A DNA stretch of 64,000 bases, from the NCBI GenBank assembly GCA_965247815.1, contig CBDFHW010000012.1:124001-188000 (forward strand), read 5' to 3'. Below the pieces are notes generated by a model, which saw only the letters and a list, made by a program, of their open reading frames with translations, was not told the origin of the DNA and did not search any database. Made by a program: the position numbers and the translations under genes. The DNA comes from CBDAQA01 sp965247815. Its GTDB lineage: Bacteria; Planctomycetota; Phycisphaerae; Tepidisphaerales; Tepidisphaeraceae. Positions 8,094-17,105 of this stretch are shown in pieces (within the stretch, counting starts at the first letter, position 1; each line of letters begins with the position of its first letter).

Positions 8094-9554
8094 TCACATC
8101 AGCACCCTTCGCATGAACAGGTCCGACGGCAGCTTCGTGCCCCGGCTTTCGATCCGGTCCGATACTGCGGCCCGGATGCCGGTGCTGATGAACCGGCCGG
8201 TCGCGTGGCCTTCACCGTCGACGCCGGTCTGCTCGTACGTGAACAGGTCGTGCATCTGGATGTTGTCACCTTCCATGCCGACGATCTCGCTGACGTTGGT
8301 CACCTTTCGGCGACCGCCTGTAATTCGGCGGGCCTGGATCACGATCTGGATCGCGCTGGCGATCTGGGTCCGCAGCGGTTTGGTCGGGATGTCGTAACCG
8401 GCCATCGCGATCATCACTTCCAGACGCCCCATCGCTTCGCGGGGGTTGTTCGCGTGCACGGTAGTCATCGAACCGTCGTGGCCCGTGTTCATGGCCTGCA
8501 GCATGTCCATCGCCTCGCCGCCGCGGCATTCGCCGATGATGATCCGGTCCGGACGCATACGCAGACAGTTCTTCACCAGATCCCGCTGGGTGACCTCGCC
8601 TTTGCCTTCGATGTTGGCCGGGCGGGTTTCCAGCCGGACGACGTGCGGCTGTTGCAGTTGCAGTTCGGCCGCGTCTTCGAGCGTGATCACACGCTCGTCG
8701 CTGGGGATGTATTTCGACAGGCAGTTGAGCAGCGTTGTTTTGCCCGAACCGGTACCCCCGCTGATGATGATGTTGCACCGGGCCTGCACGGCGGCGCTCA
8801 GAAAGTCGACCACCTGCTGCGGGAACGCGCCGTGGCGGACGAGGTCTTCGACCTGCAACGGCTTGGACCCGAATCGGCGAATGCTCATGGCCGGGCCGTC
8901 GAGCGCGAGCGGCGGGATGATCGCGTTGACGCGGCTGCCGTCGGCGAGGCGGGCGTCCACCATCGGGCTGGTTTCGTCGACGCGTCGACCGATCCGGGCG
9001 ACGATGCGGTCGATGATCTGCCGAAGGTGAAGGTTGTCCCGGAATGTGATTTCCGACAGTTCGAGCCGGCCTTTTCGCTCGCAGTAAATCCGGTCGAATC
9101 GGTTGACCAGAATATCGCTGATCGTCGGATCCTTGAGCAGCGTTTCGAGCGGCCCCAGCCCGAACGTCTCGTCCATGACGTCGTCCATCAGGCGTTCCTG
9201 ATCGGCGCCGTTGATGAGGCCTTTTTCGCTCTGGCACAGCTCGCGGATCAGCGACCGGACTTCGTTACGGACCGTCTCGGGGGGCATCGACCGCAGATTC
9301 TGCACGTCGAGTCGTTCCACCAGCTTCTGGTGGATGCGCATCTTCATCTGCGTCAGGTAAGCCTGGCGTTCGTTCTGAGCCGGCGTGACTTGAATCCTCA
9401 GGGCAGACGGGGTGATCAGCGTCGGTGGGGGCGTGACCGGCGCGGCGGCTGCGGGGCTCGGCGCGATCAGCTGCGACACCGCTTGGGAAATCGGCTTGGG
9501 CTCGGGCGGGAGCCCCGCGTCGGCGGTCGGAATCGATTTAGTGAATAATCCCAT
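8094..9554 (-). CDS. cpaF: Tad/Flp pilus assembly ATPase (CpaF/TadA)
   Basis: A 486-aa secretion ATPase that would power Flp pilus assembly or Tad secretion at the inner-membrane platform. The N-terminal 80 residues are Pro/Ala-rich and divergent. The core has the CpaF signatures: 'FGLGPLETLLKDPTISDILVN', 'GRRVDETSPMVDARL', Walker A 'GGTGSGKTT' (about residue 266), the Asp box 'ITLEDAAELQ', Walker B region 'RPDRIIIGECRGGEA' and His box 'GHDGSMTTVHANNP'. All motifs look intact. An 'AAGGA' ribosome binding site precedes the ATG. Gene order CpaE-CpaF-TadB-TadC is that of classical tad loci. Confidence 0.95.
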   Translation of the reverse strand: MGLFTKSIPTADAGLPPEPKPISQAVSQLIAPSPAAAAPVTPPPTLITPSALRIQVTPAQNERQAYLTQMKMRIHQKLVERLDVQNLRSMPPETVRNEVRSLIRELCQSEKGLINGADQERLMDDVMDETFGLGPLETLLKDPTISDILVNRFDRIYCERKGRLELSEITFRDNLHLRQIIDRIVARIGRRVDETSPMVDARLADGSRVNAIIPPLALDGPAMSIRRFGSKPLQVEDLVRHGAFPQQVVDFLSAAVQARCNIIISGGTGSGKTTLLNCLSKYIPSDERVITLEDAAELQLQQPHVVRLETRPANIEGKGEVTQRDLVKNCLRMRPDRIIIGECRGGEAMDMLQAMNTGHDGSMTTVHANNPREAMGRLEVMIAMAGYDIPTKPLRTQIASAIQIVIQARRITGGRRKVTNVSEIVGMEGDNIQMHDLFTYEQTGVDGEGHATGRFISTGIRAAVSDRIESRGTKLPSDLFMRRVLM

Positions 9555-9634
9555 TGCGAAAATCCTTCAGTCGTCGGGCGTTCGGAAACGCATCTACGCC
9601 GGTCGGTCTGCACCGGTTTCGGTCACGATCCGAG

Positions 9635-10771
9635 TTAAGCGGCCCGTGCCAGTGCGTCCTTACCCGTTAAGGTTGCGGCAAATCCGAGCAGGCTTTGGCT
9701 CATTTCCGACCGGGGTGAACGCAGCACGACCGGTTCACCGAAATTGATCGAGGCGATCGCGTTCTTGAAATCGTTCGGGATCATCCACGCCAGGCTGAGC
9801 CCCAGTGCCCGCTCGACTTCCTCGGGCTCGATGTCCCAGCCTTTTTTCACGTACCGGTTGGCGATCAGCTTCATCTTGCTGCCCTCGCAACCCATCCGGC
9901 GGAGTGCGCCGACGAAACGCTCGGCGTTCTTGGCGCTCGGGACGTTCAACTGCATCACGACCACGTTGACGTCGGACGCCTGCAGGACCGTGTTGTAAAG
10001 CGGCGAGATGCTCATCATCGAATCGATGACGACGTTGTCGAACACCCGGCTCAGAAGCCCCAGCAACCGGTGCAAACCGGGCTGGTTCACCCGGGCGGTG
10101 TCCTCGGGCATCTCCGGGCGGGCGAGGATCGAAAGCCCGCTGCCGGTGTGAACGGTCAATGCGTTGTCGAGCAACTGCTTGTCGACCTTGTCGGCGGTTT
10201 CCATCACGTCGGCGATCGTGTACCGGGGCCGAACGTCGAAGTAGTTTGCCGCCCCGCCACGCATCAGGTCTAGATCCACCAAAACCGTCTTGGACGTTTT
10301 GGCCAATACCGCGGCGACGTTGCAGGCGACCGTCGTCGATCCGCACCCGCCAATGGTCGGAATAAAACTGATGACCCGGGCCTTCTTGCCCATCCCGTGC
10401 AGACCGGCGACCCGTTCCACCGCGGCGGCGAACTTCGTCTCGGGAATCGGGAGAGGGATAAATTCCTTGACGCCCAAGCTCATGGCTTCCATGAGCACGT
10501 TGGCGTCCATCGTCTGGCTCATGACGAAGAAGCTGATCGCACCAAACTGCCGGGGGAGCCCGCCGATCTTGCGGAGCGTGTCGCTGGCGTTAGGGTCCAG
10601 GTTCACGATCACCAGCTGCGGCGCGTCCTGACGGCTGAGCAGCGGCGTAAGAGCGTCCGCGGTGGCGGCCTGGGCGACCACGTTGACCCCGAACTGACCA
10701 AGGAAGTTGGTCAACTCCTGGCGGTTGTTCGCATCGGCGTCGACTATGGCACAGTTCAGTTGGACGTACAT
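9635..10771 (-). CDS. cpaE: CpaE/TadZ-like pilus localisation ATPase
   Basis: A 378-aa protein with an N-terminal receiver-like domain (about residues 1-120, 'NCAIVDADANNRQELTNFL') and a MinD/ParA-type ATPase domain (about residues 130-370). The P-loop region reads 'PTIGGCGSTTVACNVA', lacking the usual lysine of the deviant Walker A. This is common among TadZ proteins, which are thought to place the pilus machine at the pole. 'VLVDLDLMRGGAANYF' matches the Walker A' neighbour region. The start at 10771 ('MYVQLNC') is chosen because it begins the receiver fold; an upstream in-frame start at 10804 adds 11 unlikely residues. Confidence 0.88.
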   Translation of the reverse strand: MYVQLNCAIVDADANNRQELTNFLGQFGVNVVAQAATADALTPLLSRQDAPQLVIVNLDPNASDTLRKIGGLPRQFGAISFFVMSQTMDANVLMEAMSLGVKEFIPLPIPETKFAAAVERVAGLHGMGKKARVISFIPTIGGCGSTTVACNVAAVLAKTSKTVLVDLDLMRGGAANYFDVRPRYTIADVMETADKVDKQLLDNALTVHTGSGLSILARPEMPEDTARVNQPGLHRLLGLLSRVFDNVVIDSMMSISPLYNTVLQASDVNVVVMQLNVPSAKNAERFVGALRRMGCEGSKMKLIANRYVKKGWDIEPEEVERALGLSLAWMIPNDFKNAIASINFGEPVVLRSPRSEMSQSLLGFAATLTGKDALARAA

Positions 10772-10842
10772 AACATTTACTTCTGCACGGTTATCGAGGT
10801 CCACTCGCTGTCGGTCGCTCGGCGGGGCCGGCAGACCGTCTT

Positions 10843-12387
10843 TTAGTGGTTTTCTACCTTCTGCACTCCACCGGCACCGGCGGCGGTGAACCCGTAGCTG
10901 CCATGGAACTCCGGCGCGGGGCCCTCAGGTTTCTTATCGGCGGATTGCTTGACCGGCTCAACTTGCGGTCCACCGAGATCGGCTTTCCAGAACTGTGCCG
11001 GCCCACCGGGGTAACGCCAGTGTTCGCCGGGTACCAACGGCACCTGGTCGGGATTCAGCGCCCCGACGAGCCGGGGAGTGACCATGACGACCAGTTCGGT
11101 CTCGCTCCGCTGGTACGACGTCGACCGGAACAGCACGCCCAGCACGGGGATGTCTCCCAGCAACGGCACGGCGGTTTCCGCGGCGGTCATGTCGTTCTGC
11201 AGTAACCCGGCCAGGGCGAAGCTCTGGCCGTCACCCAGTTCGACCGTCGTGTGCACCTTACGGCTGGTGAATCCGGGCACGGACGTGCCACTGATGGTAA
11301 CCGAGTGGGCGAAATCGAGCTGGCTGACTTCGGGCGCCACGTCCAGGCGGATGCGGCCGTCACCCAGCACCTGCGGGGTGAAGTTCAGCTGAACGCCGTA
11401 CGGGTGATATTCAATGGTGATGGTCGACCCGCCGTTACCCGGTTGAGGCACGGGGATCGGGATCGACCCGCCGGCCATGAACGAAGCGGCGACACCGCTG
11501 GTCACGACCAGGTTCGGTTCGGCAAGGTCGCGAAGCACGTTGTTCTGGCGGAGCGCGGTGATGAGCAAGTCGAACGAGGTCGACCCGGCTTTACCAGTGC
11601 CGAACAACGTTACGCCCGCGCCGGTGGTGTAAGAGAACGGGTTAGCAGCTCCAAGGTTGAACGTGTTCGCCCCGCCGCTCAGGCCGTTGGTGCTATAGCT
11701 GCTGACACCGTCGGTCGCCCCGAAGGTCACGCCGAGGTTTCGCAATGCGCTCTTGGACACTTCAGCGAGCCGGACCTGCAGCATGACCTGCTGCCCGCCG
11801 CTGATCTCGAGGAAGTTGTGCACTTTGGCGAACGTCGACGCCATCTCGACGATCTGTTCCGACACCCGCATCGACGGCACCTGCCCGCGGACGGCGATCG
11901 CGTCGTTCAACGGCGACACCGTCACGGTCAAACCGGGGAACGCTTCCTTTATCTGCCGACGCAGACCGCCCAGGTCCTGCTCGACGAGAACGTCGATGAC
12001 CTCGGACCGGTTCTGATCGTCCCAGACAATCAGTGCAGTGCTGCCAGGCTTTTTGGCCGTCACCAGCACGCTGGTGGGCGAGATCGTGTTGACGTCGGCG
12101 ATTTCGGCAGCGCCAATGCTCAACCGGGCGAACGGCCGGCGGACGGTCACGACCGCGCTCTTCCCGGCGGTCAACCGGATGCTGCCGTCGGTCCCGGTCC
12201 CTTCGGACACCATCGAGGGCCGGGTCGCCGGACCGCGGTTGGTCCCGGTCGGGGCGTCCTGGCCCGCGGCGGCGTTACCGGTCAGGAGGACGACGATCGC
12301 CCCCGCGGCGGCGGTCAGCAGGGCCCCGGCTCGCTTGAGTCGCCGGTCGGCGCGGGTCACGTCCGTGTGGTTGATTGAGTGGGTCAT
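10843..12387 (-). CDS. cpaC: Secretin (CpaC/RcpA type)
   Basis: A 514-aa outer-membrane channel of the type II/III secretin family. A signal peptide ends near 'GNAAAGQ' (about residue 42). It is followed by the pilus-assembly N-domain ('KSAVVTVRRPFARLSIG', about residues 75-150), a BON-like ring-forming stretch ('NDAIAVRGQVPSM') and the secretin core ('QVMLQVRLAEVSKSALRNLG', 'TTVELGDGQSFALAGLL', 'ETELVVMVTPRLV'). The C-terminal tail of about 70 residues is Pro/Gly-rich. It lies between cpaB and cpaE in the same orientation and would form the outer-membrane pore of the Tad machine. Confidence 0.93.
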   Translation of the reverse strand: MTHSINHTDVTRADRRLKRAGALLTAAAGAIVVLLTGNAAAGQDAPTGTNRGPATRPSMVSEGTGTDGSIRLTAGKSAVVTVRRPFARLSIGAAEIADVNTISPTSVLVTAKKPGSTALIVWDDQNRSEVIDVLVEQDLGGLRRQIKEAFPGLTVTVSPLNDAIAVRGQVPSMRVSEQIVEMASTFAKVHNFLEISGGQQVMLQVRLAEVSKSALRNLGVTFGATDGVSSYSTNGLSGGANTFNLGAANPFSYTTGAGVTLFGTGKAGSTSFDLLITALRQNNVLRDLAEPNLVVTSGVAASFMAGGSIPIPVPQPGNGGSTITIEYHPYGVQLNFTPQVLGDGRIRLDVAPEVSQLDFAHSVTISGTSVPGFTSRKVHTTVELGDGQSFALAGLLQNDMTAAETAVPLLGDIPVLGVLFRSTSYQRSETELVVMVTPRLVGALNPDQVPLVPGEHWRYPGGPAQFWKADLGGPQVEPVKQSADKKPEGPAPEFHGSYGFTAAGAGGVQKVENH

Positions 12388-12432
12388 GATCGTTCTCGCT
12401 TTTATGGCAGTCGTAAAAAGTTGTTGGATAGA

Positions 12433-13413
12433 TCAGTGGGTGTCGGGCAGCAACGGATCGACGTCCGTGTTCACCGTCGAGGCCTGCGGGATCGGGATGG
12501 TGAACGTCACCTGCGACTCGGTCCCGCCGCGGATGATCGTGACATTGCGACGGTAGGTGTTGGGCTGGGTCTCGGTGTTGGTGTCAGGGCTGAACAATCC
12601 GGCCGGGATCGCCGAACCGGTGGCGGTGTTCGAGCCCGTGGTCTGGGTCACACCACCGGCGGCCGGCTGGGTCGGGACCGGTTCCTGGGTCGCGATCTCA
12701 CCGCCGAGGTCGGCAAGCGTGGTCGTCTCGACCTGACCGTCGGCGTTGTCGCGGCCACTCCGCAGGGCGAGCCAGGGGCGGCTCGACTGGCTGGCGAGTT
12801 CCAGCACCTGGGCCTGACGCGGCGTGCACAGCAGCGTGACGCTGTTGGACGGGGGCGGCGCGGGCTGCCCTTCGACCGGGTGCTGCGGCGAGGTCGCACG
12901 GCCGATCGCCGTGATCTTGATGTTCTGCAGGATCGTCCGTGCGACCGACGAATGCGTCTTCTCGTCACGCATCACGGTGATCAGGTCGACGCGGCAACCC
13001 GGTTGCAACATGCCGGCGACACCGCTGTATTCGTTCACCTCGACGGTGACCGCACGCATCCCTGCGGGGATTAACGCCTGCAGCCCGTCGCCGGTCCCGT
13101 TGTCGGCCAGCAGCGTGTCGAGAATCGTCTGACCCTTGACCAGCTGCGTGGTGACCACGCGGCCCACGAGCTGGGCGGGGTCGGAGAAGACGTGGGTCGG
13201 TGCCGTGTCGGCCGGCACCTTCGCCGAACCGACGTCGAGCAGCGTCAGCGCCTTGCCCGGGCTGACATCTGCCTTGGCGACGGCGACCGTCACCAAATTA
13301 GATGCCGTAGTCGGGGCGCTCGAACGGTGCGCTATCGCGTTCCGTACGAGCATCGCAGCCACCAGGCCCAGCACCACGGCCAGCCCTAGAGGAATAATCG
13401 CTTTCATGTTCAT
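12433..13413 (-). CDS. cpaB: CpaB/RcpC pilus assembly protein
   Basis: A 326-aa protein with an N-terminal membrane anchor ('IIPLGLAVVLGLVAAMLV') and an SAF/CpaB domain ('VTVAVAKADVSPGKALTLLDV', 'VVTTQLVKGQTIL', 'MRAVTVEVNEYSGVAGMLQPG'). The C-terminal quarter is low-complexity Thr/Gln/Pro-rich. CpaB proteins are periplasmic partners of the secretin. A 'CGGAG' ribosome binding site lies 8 bases before the ATG. It is the first gene after the terminator at 13562-13587, so this start is probably close to the operon promoter. Confidence 0.9.
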   Translation of the reverse strand: MNMKAIIPLGLAVVLGLVAAMLVRNAIAHRSSAPTTASNLVTVAVAKADVSPGKALTLLDVGSAKVPADTAPTHVFSDPAQLVGRVVTTQLVKGQTILDTLLADNGTGDGLQALIPAGMRAVTVEVNEYSGVAGMLQPGCRVDLITVMRDEKTHSSVARTILQNIKITAIGRATSPQHPVEGQPAPPPSNSVTLLCTPRQAQVLELASQSSRPWLALRSGRDNADGQVETTTLADLGGEIATQEPVPTQPAAGGVTQTTGSNTATGSAIPAGLFSPDTNTETQPNTYRRNVTIIRGGTESQVTFTIPIPQASTVNTDVDPLLPDTH

Positions 13414-13557
13414 AGTTGATCTCCGAAACGTTTAATCTGTCTGTACTGGATTTCGGCTCCCGGTCGTGCGGGCTTTATCAAGTTGTCCGAATATGACGAC
13501 GGCTTAGTTTCCGGACGTGAGAGGCGGGGCCCTGAAATCGGGGAAAAACCGGGGACA

Positions 13558-13587
13558 CAAAAAAACCCGCGGTCGATCGCGGGTTTT
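13558..13587 (-). terminator. Rho-independent terminator after the TadE-like gene
   Basis: Arms of 10 bp ('AAAACCCGCG', positions 13562-13571 and 13578-13587) around a 6-base loop. Read on the minus strand the stem is followed by seven T residues. It lies 35 bases after the stop of the TadE-like gene and would separate it from the cpaB-to-lipoprotein transcript. Confidence 0.85.
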
Positions 13588-13621
13588 CCGTTCAATGCTG
13601 TGGGTCCAATATAATCGGCGG

Positions 13622-14140
13622 TCAATCGCGAATCATCGTGCACTGAGCCAGAATCGCCTTGCCGTTCTTGATTCCCTGGCCGGTCATTGCATACAGCGGA
13701 CGGTACGCGTTCGGGATCTGGTCGTAATTCACTTGCAGCTTGACCAGAAGGACACGCCCCGGTGCGACGGTGGTGACGTCGGTCACTGTATAGGGCGTTG
13801 ACGTGACGTCCTGAATCGTCAACCAGGACGAATTAAAGGTCACATTGGCAAAAGAAAGCGTGCGGGTCGCCGCGGCGGCGGGGTCACCGGCGGCCGCGGT
13901 GGCCAGAATCGATGCCCGGGCGACGTCGCGGACGGCGGCCTGGAACGTGTGCTTAATGTAGAAGTATTGCCCGAACTCGACGATGCCCATCACCAGTGAC
14001 ATCAACACCGGAAACGCGAACACCATTTCAATAGCGGACGTCGCCCGGCGGTGCCGGCGGATTGTTCGATTCAACAGGCGTGGGCGTGTCGGTCGTGATA
14101 TCGAGCGGGGATGAAAACAAAATGTCCCGGTGATTCCCAT
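13622..14140 (-). CDS. TadE-like pseudopilin
   Basis: A 172-aa protein whose N-terminal region has the TadE signature 'RRATSAIEMVFAFPVLMSLVMG', with a Glu five residues into the hydrophobic stretch after the processing site, as needed for prepilin peptidase cleavage. The rest is a globular periplasmic domain, including 'YIKHTFQAAVRDVARA'. The start at 14140 is chosen for its 'GGAG' ribosome binding site; a GTG at 14161 is the alternative. It is the first gene of the Tad cluster but has its own terminator. No Flp major pilin, prepilin peptidase or TadG is visible, so these must lie elsewhere. Confidence 0.82.
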   Translation of the reverse strand: MGITGTFCFHPRSISRPTRPRLLNRTIRRHRRATSAIEMVFAFPVLMSLVMGIVEFGQYFYIKHTFQAAVRDVARASILATAAAGDPAAAATRTLSFANVTFNSSWLTIQDVTSTPYTVTDVTTVAPGRVLLVKLQVNYDQIPNAYRPLYAMTGQGIKNGKAILAQCTMIRD

Positions 14141-14276
14141 GCCAGTTCTCCAGTGCTTCACCCTGATAGTCGGTTGAAAGCAGTGGGAAGATTGGCGTAA
14201 CGAGAAGATTGAGCCGGGACCGATAACTACAGCGCCATGGACACAGTCCAGATACAGCCGTTGAAAGTCTGCGTGT

Positions 14277-14338
14277 AGCGGCTGTCCCGCGGGGACGCTT
14301 TTCGCCGGTTTAGGATGCGTCCCTGCGGGACAGCCGCT
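14277..14338. repeat. Palindromic intergenic repeat, family A copy 1
   Basis: Arms at 14277-14298 and 14317-14338 match at 21 of 22 positions ('AGCGGCTGTCCCGC' core), with an 18-base loop. It lies between the EIIA gene and the TadE-like gene. Related copies are at 17106-17165, 23944-24020 and 34724-34799. Confidence 0.8.
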
Positions 14339-14375
14339 CGACCAGGATTTCGGACAGTAACATTTGGAATGTGTA

Positions 14376-14837
14376 TTACAGCCCGGCTTCCTGCGCGACG
14401 ATGGCGGCGTACACCTCGGCCGAGGTCTTGGCGGCGCGGAGCGCCTGCTTGAACTTGTCGATAGTCATTAGCCGGCTGATGCGGGCCAGCGCGTGAATGT
14501 GCGGGCCGGTCTTGTCCGGCGGGCTGGTCAGCATCCAGATCACGCTGACGGGACGGCCGTCGATCGACTGGAAATCAATCGGGACTTCGGGCTTTCCGAT
14601 CGCCATCACCAGGTCGGCGGTGCCGGAGCATTTCCCGTGCGGGATCGCCAGCCCGTCACCGATGCCGGTCGTGCGGGTCGATTCCCGTTCCATGACCGAA
14701 TCGAGCACTTTTTTCTCGTCGGTGACCTGGCCGTTCTCGGCCAGCAGGTGCACCAGCTCGGCGATCGCGTCGCTCTTGCTGGTCGCCGTCAGGGGAACCT
14801 TGATATTTTCGGGCTTTAAGATGTCAGTCAACCGCAT
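14376..14837 (-). CDS. PTS EIIA domain protein, nitrogen/fructose type (PtsN-like)
   Basis: A 153-aa single-domain phosphotransferase protein. 'RESTRTTGIGDGLAIPHGK' contains the phosphorylatable histidine (about residue 67) in the usual 'IPH' setting. 'LTSPPDKTGPHIHALARISRL' is the second conserved block. Such free-standing EIIA proteins act in the cytoplasm as regulators in the PTS-Ntr phosphorelay rather than in sugar uptake. No EI, HPr or sigma-54 gene is in the window, so the partner proteins cannot be identified here. Confidence 0.88.
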   Translation of the reverse strand: MRLTDILKPENIKVPLTATSKSDAIAELVHLLAENGQVTDEKKVLDSVMERESTRTTGIGDGLAIPHGKCSGTADLVMAIGKPEVPIDFQSIDGRPVSVIWMLTSPPDKTGPHIHALARISRLMTIDKFKQALRAAKTSAEVYAAIVAQEAGL

Positions 14838-15078
14838 ATTCTAAACGCTCCATCCTGATGACCGGGCCTTACTTCTGTCCGACGGCTGGTATCAAGGGGC
14901 AGAATCGTAACCATCCGCAACACCCGGGGCAATTGACCAGCCGGTCGCAAACTTCACAAACTGGAAACTTACCGGCAGAATATAATCGTGAGGTTTGCCG
15001 TCGGCAGGTAACATCCGGCATTGGCGAAGCGCGGTCGCGTGAACCCCGCGCCGGCGGCAGTGAATCAAGGAGCAACTT

Positions 15079-16203
15079 ATGGGACTGTGGAACGCACTTA
15101 AAGGCCAGCTGATCGAGATCATCGAGTGGCTCGACGACAGCAGCGACGCGATGGTCTACCGGTTCTACAAGCCCGACAACGAAATCAAAAACGGCGCGAA
15201 GCTGGTCGTCCGCGAAGGACAGGCCGCCGCCTTCGTCAACCAGGGGCAACTCGCCGACGTGTTCCTGCCCGGCACCTACACGTTGACCACGGCAAATCTG
15301 CCGATCCTGTCCAAGTTGCAGGGCTGGAAGTACGGGTTCGACAGCCCGTTCAAGTCCGAAGTTTATTTCGTTTCCACCAAGGTGTTCACCGACCGCAAGT
15401 GGGGCACTAAGAATCCGATCATGCTCCGCGATTCGGAGTTCGGCATGGTCCGACTCCGGGCGTTCGGCGCGTTCGCGGTGAAGGTGAAATACCCGCCGGT
15501 GTTCCTTCGTGAAATCGTCGGCACCAACAGCCGGTTCAGCATCGACGAACTGAACGACCAGCTCCGCGACTTGGTCACGTCACGGTTCGCCGACGCTCTG
15601 GGCGCGAGCAAGATCGCCGCCCTGGATTTGGCCGGAAATTACGACCAGCTGGCAACCTTTATCTGTCAAAAGATCGAGCCCGACTTCGCCGGGTTCGGCG
15701 TCGAACTGGTCAAGCTCGTCGTCGAAAACATTTCCCTGCCCCCCGAAGTCGAGCAGGCGATGGACAAGCGGACCAGCATGGGCGTGATCGGGAACCTGAA
15801 CAATTACACCCAGTTTCAAACCGCCAACGCGATCGGTGACGCGGCCAACAACCCGTCCGGGCTTGCCGGCGCCGGGGCGTCGCTGGGCGCGGGGATGGCC
15901 ATGGCGCAGCAGTTTACCCACGCGATGGGTCAACCGCAGTCCGCGCCGCCCGCTGCTCCGGCGGGACAGCAATCCAACGTCGCCCCCCCGCCGATCCCGC
16001 ACGACGCGGCTTACTTCATCGCCGTCGAAGGCAAACAGGTCGGCCCGCTGGACGCTCCGAAGCTGCAGGACGCGGTGAACGATGGAAAGCTGACCCGAAC
16101 GACCTTGGTCTGGTCGCAGGGCATGACTAAGTGGACCCCCGCCGGTGAGGTTACCGGGCTGGGCGATCTGTTTACCGCCGTTCCACCGCCGTTGCCGTCG
16201 TAG
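15079..16203 (+). CDS. SPFH-domain protein with C-terminal GYF_2 domain
   Basis: A 374-aa protein related to the SPFH/'virion core' family (Bacillus YdjI-like). Residues about 20-240 form the SPFH part ('KLVVREGQAAAFVNQGQLADVF', 'LRAFGAFAVKV', 'GFGVELVKLVVENISLP'). A Gly/Ala/Pro-rich linker follows. Residues about 315-360 are a GYF_2 domain ('YFIAVEGKQVGPLDAPKLQ', 'LVWSQGMTKWTPA'). GYF_2 domains bind peptides or act at membranes, so the protein probably organises a membrane-associated complex. A clear 'AAGGAGC' ribosome binding site lies at 15066-15072. The 240-base upstream region holds a 'TATAAT' at 14981-14986 but no convincing -35 box. Confidence 0.85.
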   Translation: MGLWNALKGQLIEIIEWLDDSSDAMVYRFYKPDNEIKNGAKLVVREGQAAAFVNQGQLADVFLPGTYTLTTANLPILSKLQGWKYGFDSPFKSEVYFVSTKVFTDRKWGTKNPIMLRDSEFGMVRLRAFGAFAVKVKYPPVFLREIVGTNSRFSIDELNDQLRDLVTSRFADALGASKIAALDLAGNYDQLATFICQKIEPDFAGFGVELVKLVVENISLPPEVEQAMDKRTSMGVIGNLNNYTQFQTANAIGDAANNPSGLAGAGASLGAGMAMAQQFTHAMGQPQSAPPAAPAGQQSNVAPPPIPHDAAYFIAVEGKQVGPLDAPKLQDAVNDGKLTRTTLVWSQGMTKWTPAGEVTGLGDLFTAVPPPLPS

Positions 16204-16204
16204 T

Positions 16205-17074
16205 TTACCAGCGGGCTTGATACCGCCCGAAAAACGCGGCCGTATCGTCCAGCACCGGTGCCAGCCACCGGAACGGTTTGGCGAGCGCGAGCACCACGCC
16301 CACGTGTCCCCGGTCGGGGTATTCGATGCATTTAACGCACCCACCCGCGGCACGAATCTTCGCCGCGAGCCGGGCGGCGTTCCCGGGTTGAACGATCTCG
16401 TCTTTCATCCCTTGTAATAGCAGCATCGGTGGCGCGTGCCCGTCGATGAAATTGATCGGCTGGGTCCACGGCTTGGACGACAGGTCGTCCGCCTTCAGCC
16501 CGAACACAGGTCGGATGTCGGGCCCGAACAGGAAATCGTACGGCCCGGAAATTCCGGCCGTCGCGCGGACCGCCGACCGATCGAGCCCCACCGCTTTCAA
16601 ATACTCGGGATCCAACGTCAGCATCACGGCGATGTGCGCCCCAGCCGAGTGCCCCATTAGATAGATGTGATCGACGTCCCCGCCGAGTCGCTGCGCGTTG
16701 TCGTGCACCCACCGGACCGCGAGCGCCCCGTCGTGCAGAAACGCCGGGAACTGGTCCGGCGGGTAGACCCGATAGTCCGGCAACACCGCGATGAACCCGC
16801 GCGAAGACAACGCTTCTCCGACGAACCGATAATCGTTCCGGCTGCCGTATTGCCAGGAACCGCCGTAGAAAAAGACGACGATGCCGGCGTGCGGTTTCAC
16901 GTCCTTGGGAACAAACACGTCCAGCTTTTGCCGGGGTAGGGAGCCGAACGCGATGCCTTCGGTCCGCCGATACCAGCAACTCGGCACCAGCGCGTTCAGC
17001 GTGTCGAACCGGGTGCACCCGGCCGTGACCGAAATCAACAACAGCAAATAGGCTAAGACGCGCGCGTGCTTCAT
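16205..17074 (-). CDS. Lipoprotein alpha/beta hydrolase (esterase-like)
   Basis: A 289-aa protein with a signal peptide and lipobox ('LLISVTAGC'), so it is expected to be membrane-anchored outside the cytoplasm. The BD-FAE/HSL-like hydrolase core shows the oxyanion region 'VFFYGGSWQYGSRND', the nucleophile elbow 'GHSAGAH' and a late His ('YPDRGHVGVV'). The ATG at 17074 is preferred because it begins the signal peptide, and the upstream extension to 17125 would run into the palindromic repeat. Its stop is one base from the convergent SPFH gene's stop. Substrate unknown; acetyl or feruloyl esters of polysaccharides are plausible. Confidence 0.82.
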   Translation of the reverse strand: MKHARVLAYLLLLISVTAGCTRFDTLNALVPSCWYRRTEGIAFGSLPRQKLDVFVPKDVKPHAGIVVFFYGGSWQYGSRNDYRFVGEALSSRGFIAVLPDYRVYPPDQFPAFLHDGALAVRWVHDNAQRLGGDVDHIYLMGHSAGAHIAVMLTLDPEYLKAVGLDRSAVRATAGISGPYDFLFGPDIRPVFGLKADDLSSKPWTQPINFIDGHAPPMLLLQGMKDEIVQPGNAARLAAKIRAAGGCVKCIEYPDRGHVGVVLALAKPFRWLAPVLDDTAAFFGRYQARW

Positions 17075-17105
17075 GTGGGCAAATCTTAGGTCAGACATCC
17101 CGTTC

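Noticed and set aside
8019..9548. A 509-codon plus-strand open frame opposite the CpaF/TadA gene.
   Set aside because: Product rich in Arg, Asp, Val and His with no domain; the minus strand encodes a fully conserved ATPase.
9635..10771. CpaE lacks the Walker A lysine and might be dead.
   Set aside because: TadZ/CpaE proteins often have this atypical P-loop, so loss of function cannot be concluded.
14981..14986. A perfect 'TATAAT' box before the SPFH gene as a promoter.
   Set aside because: No -35 box at suitable spacing; kept only as a remark in the gene entry.
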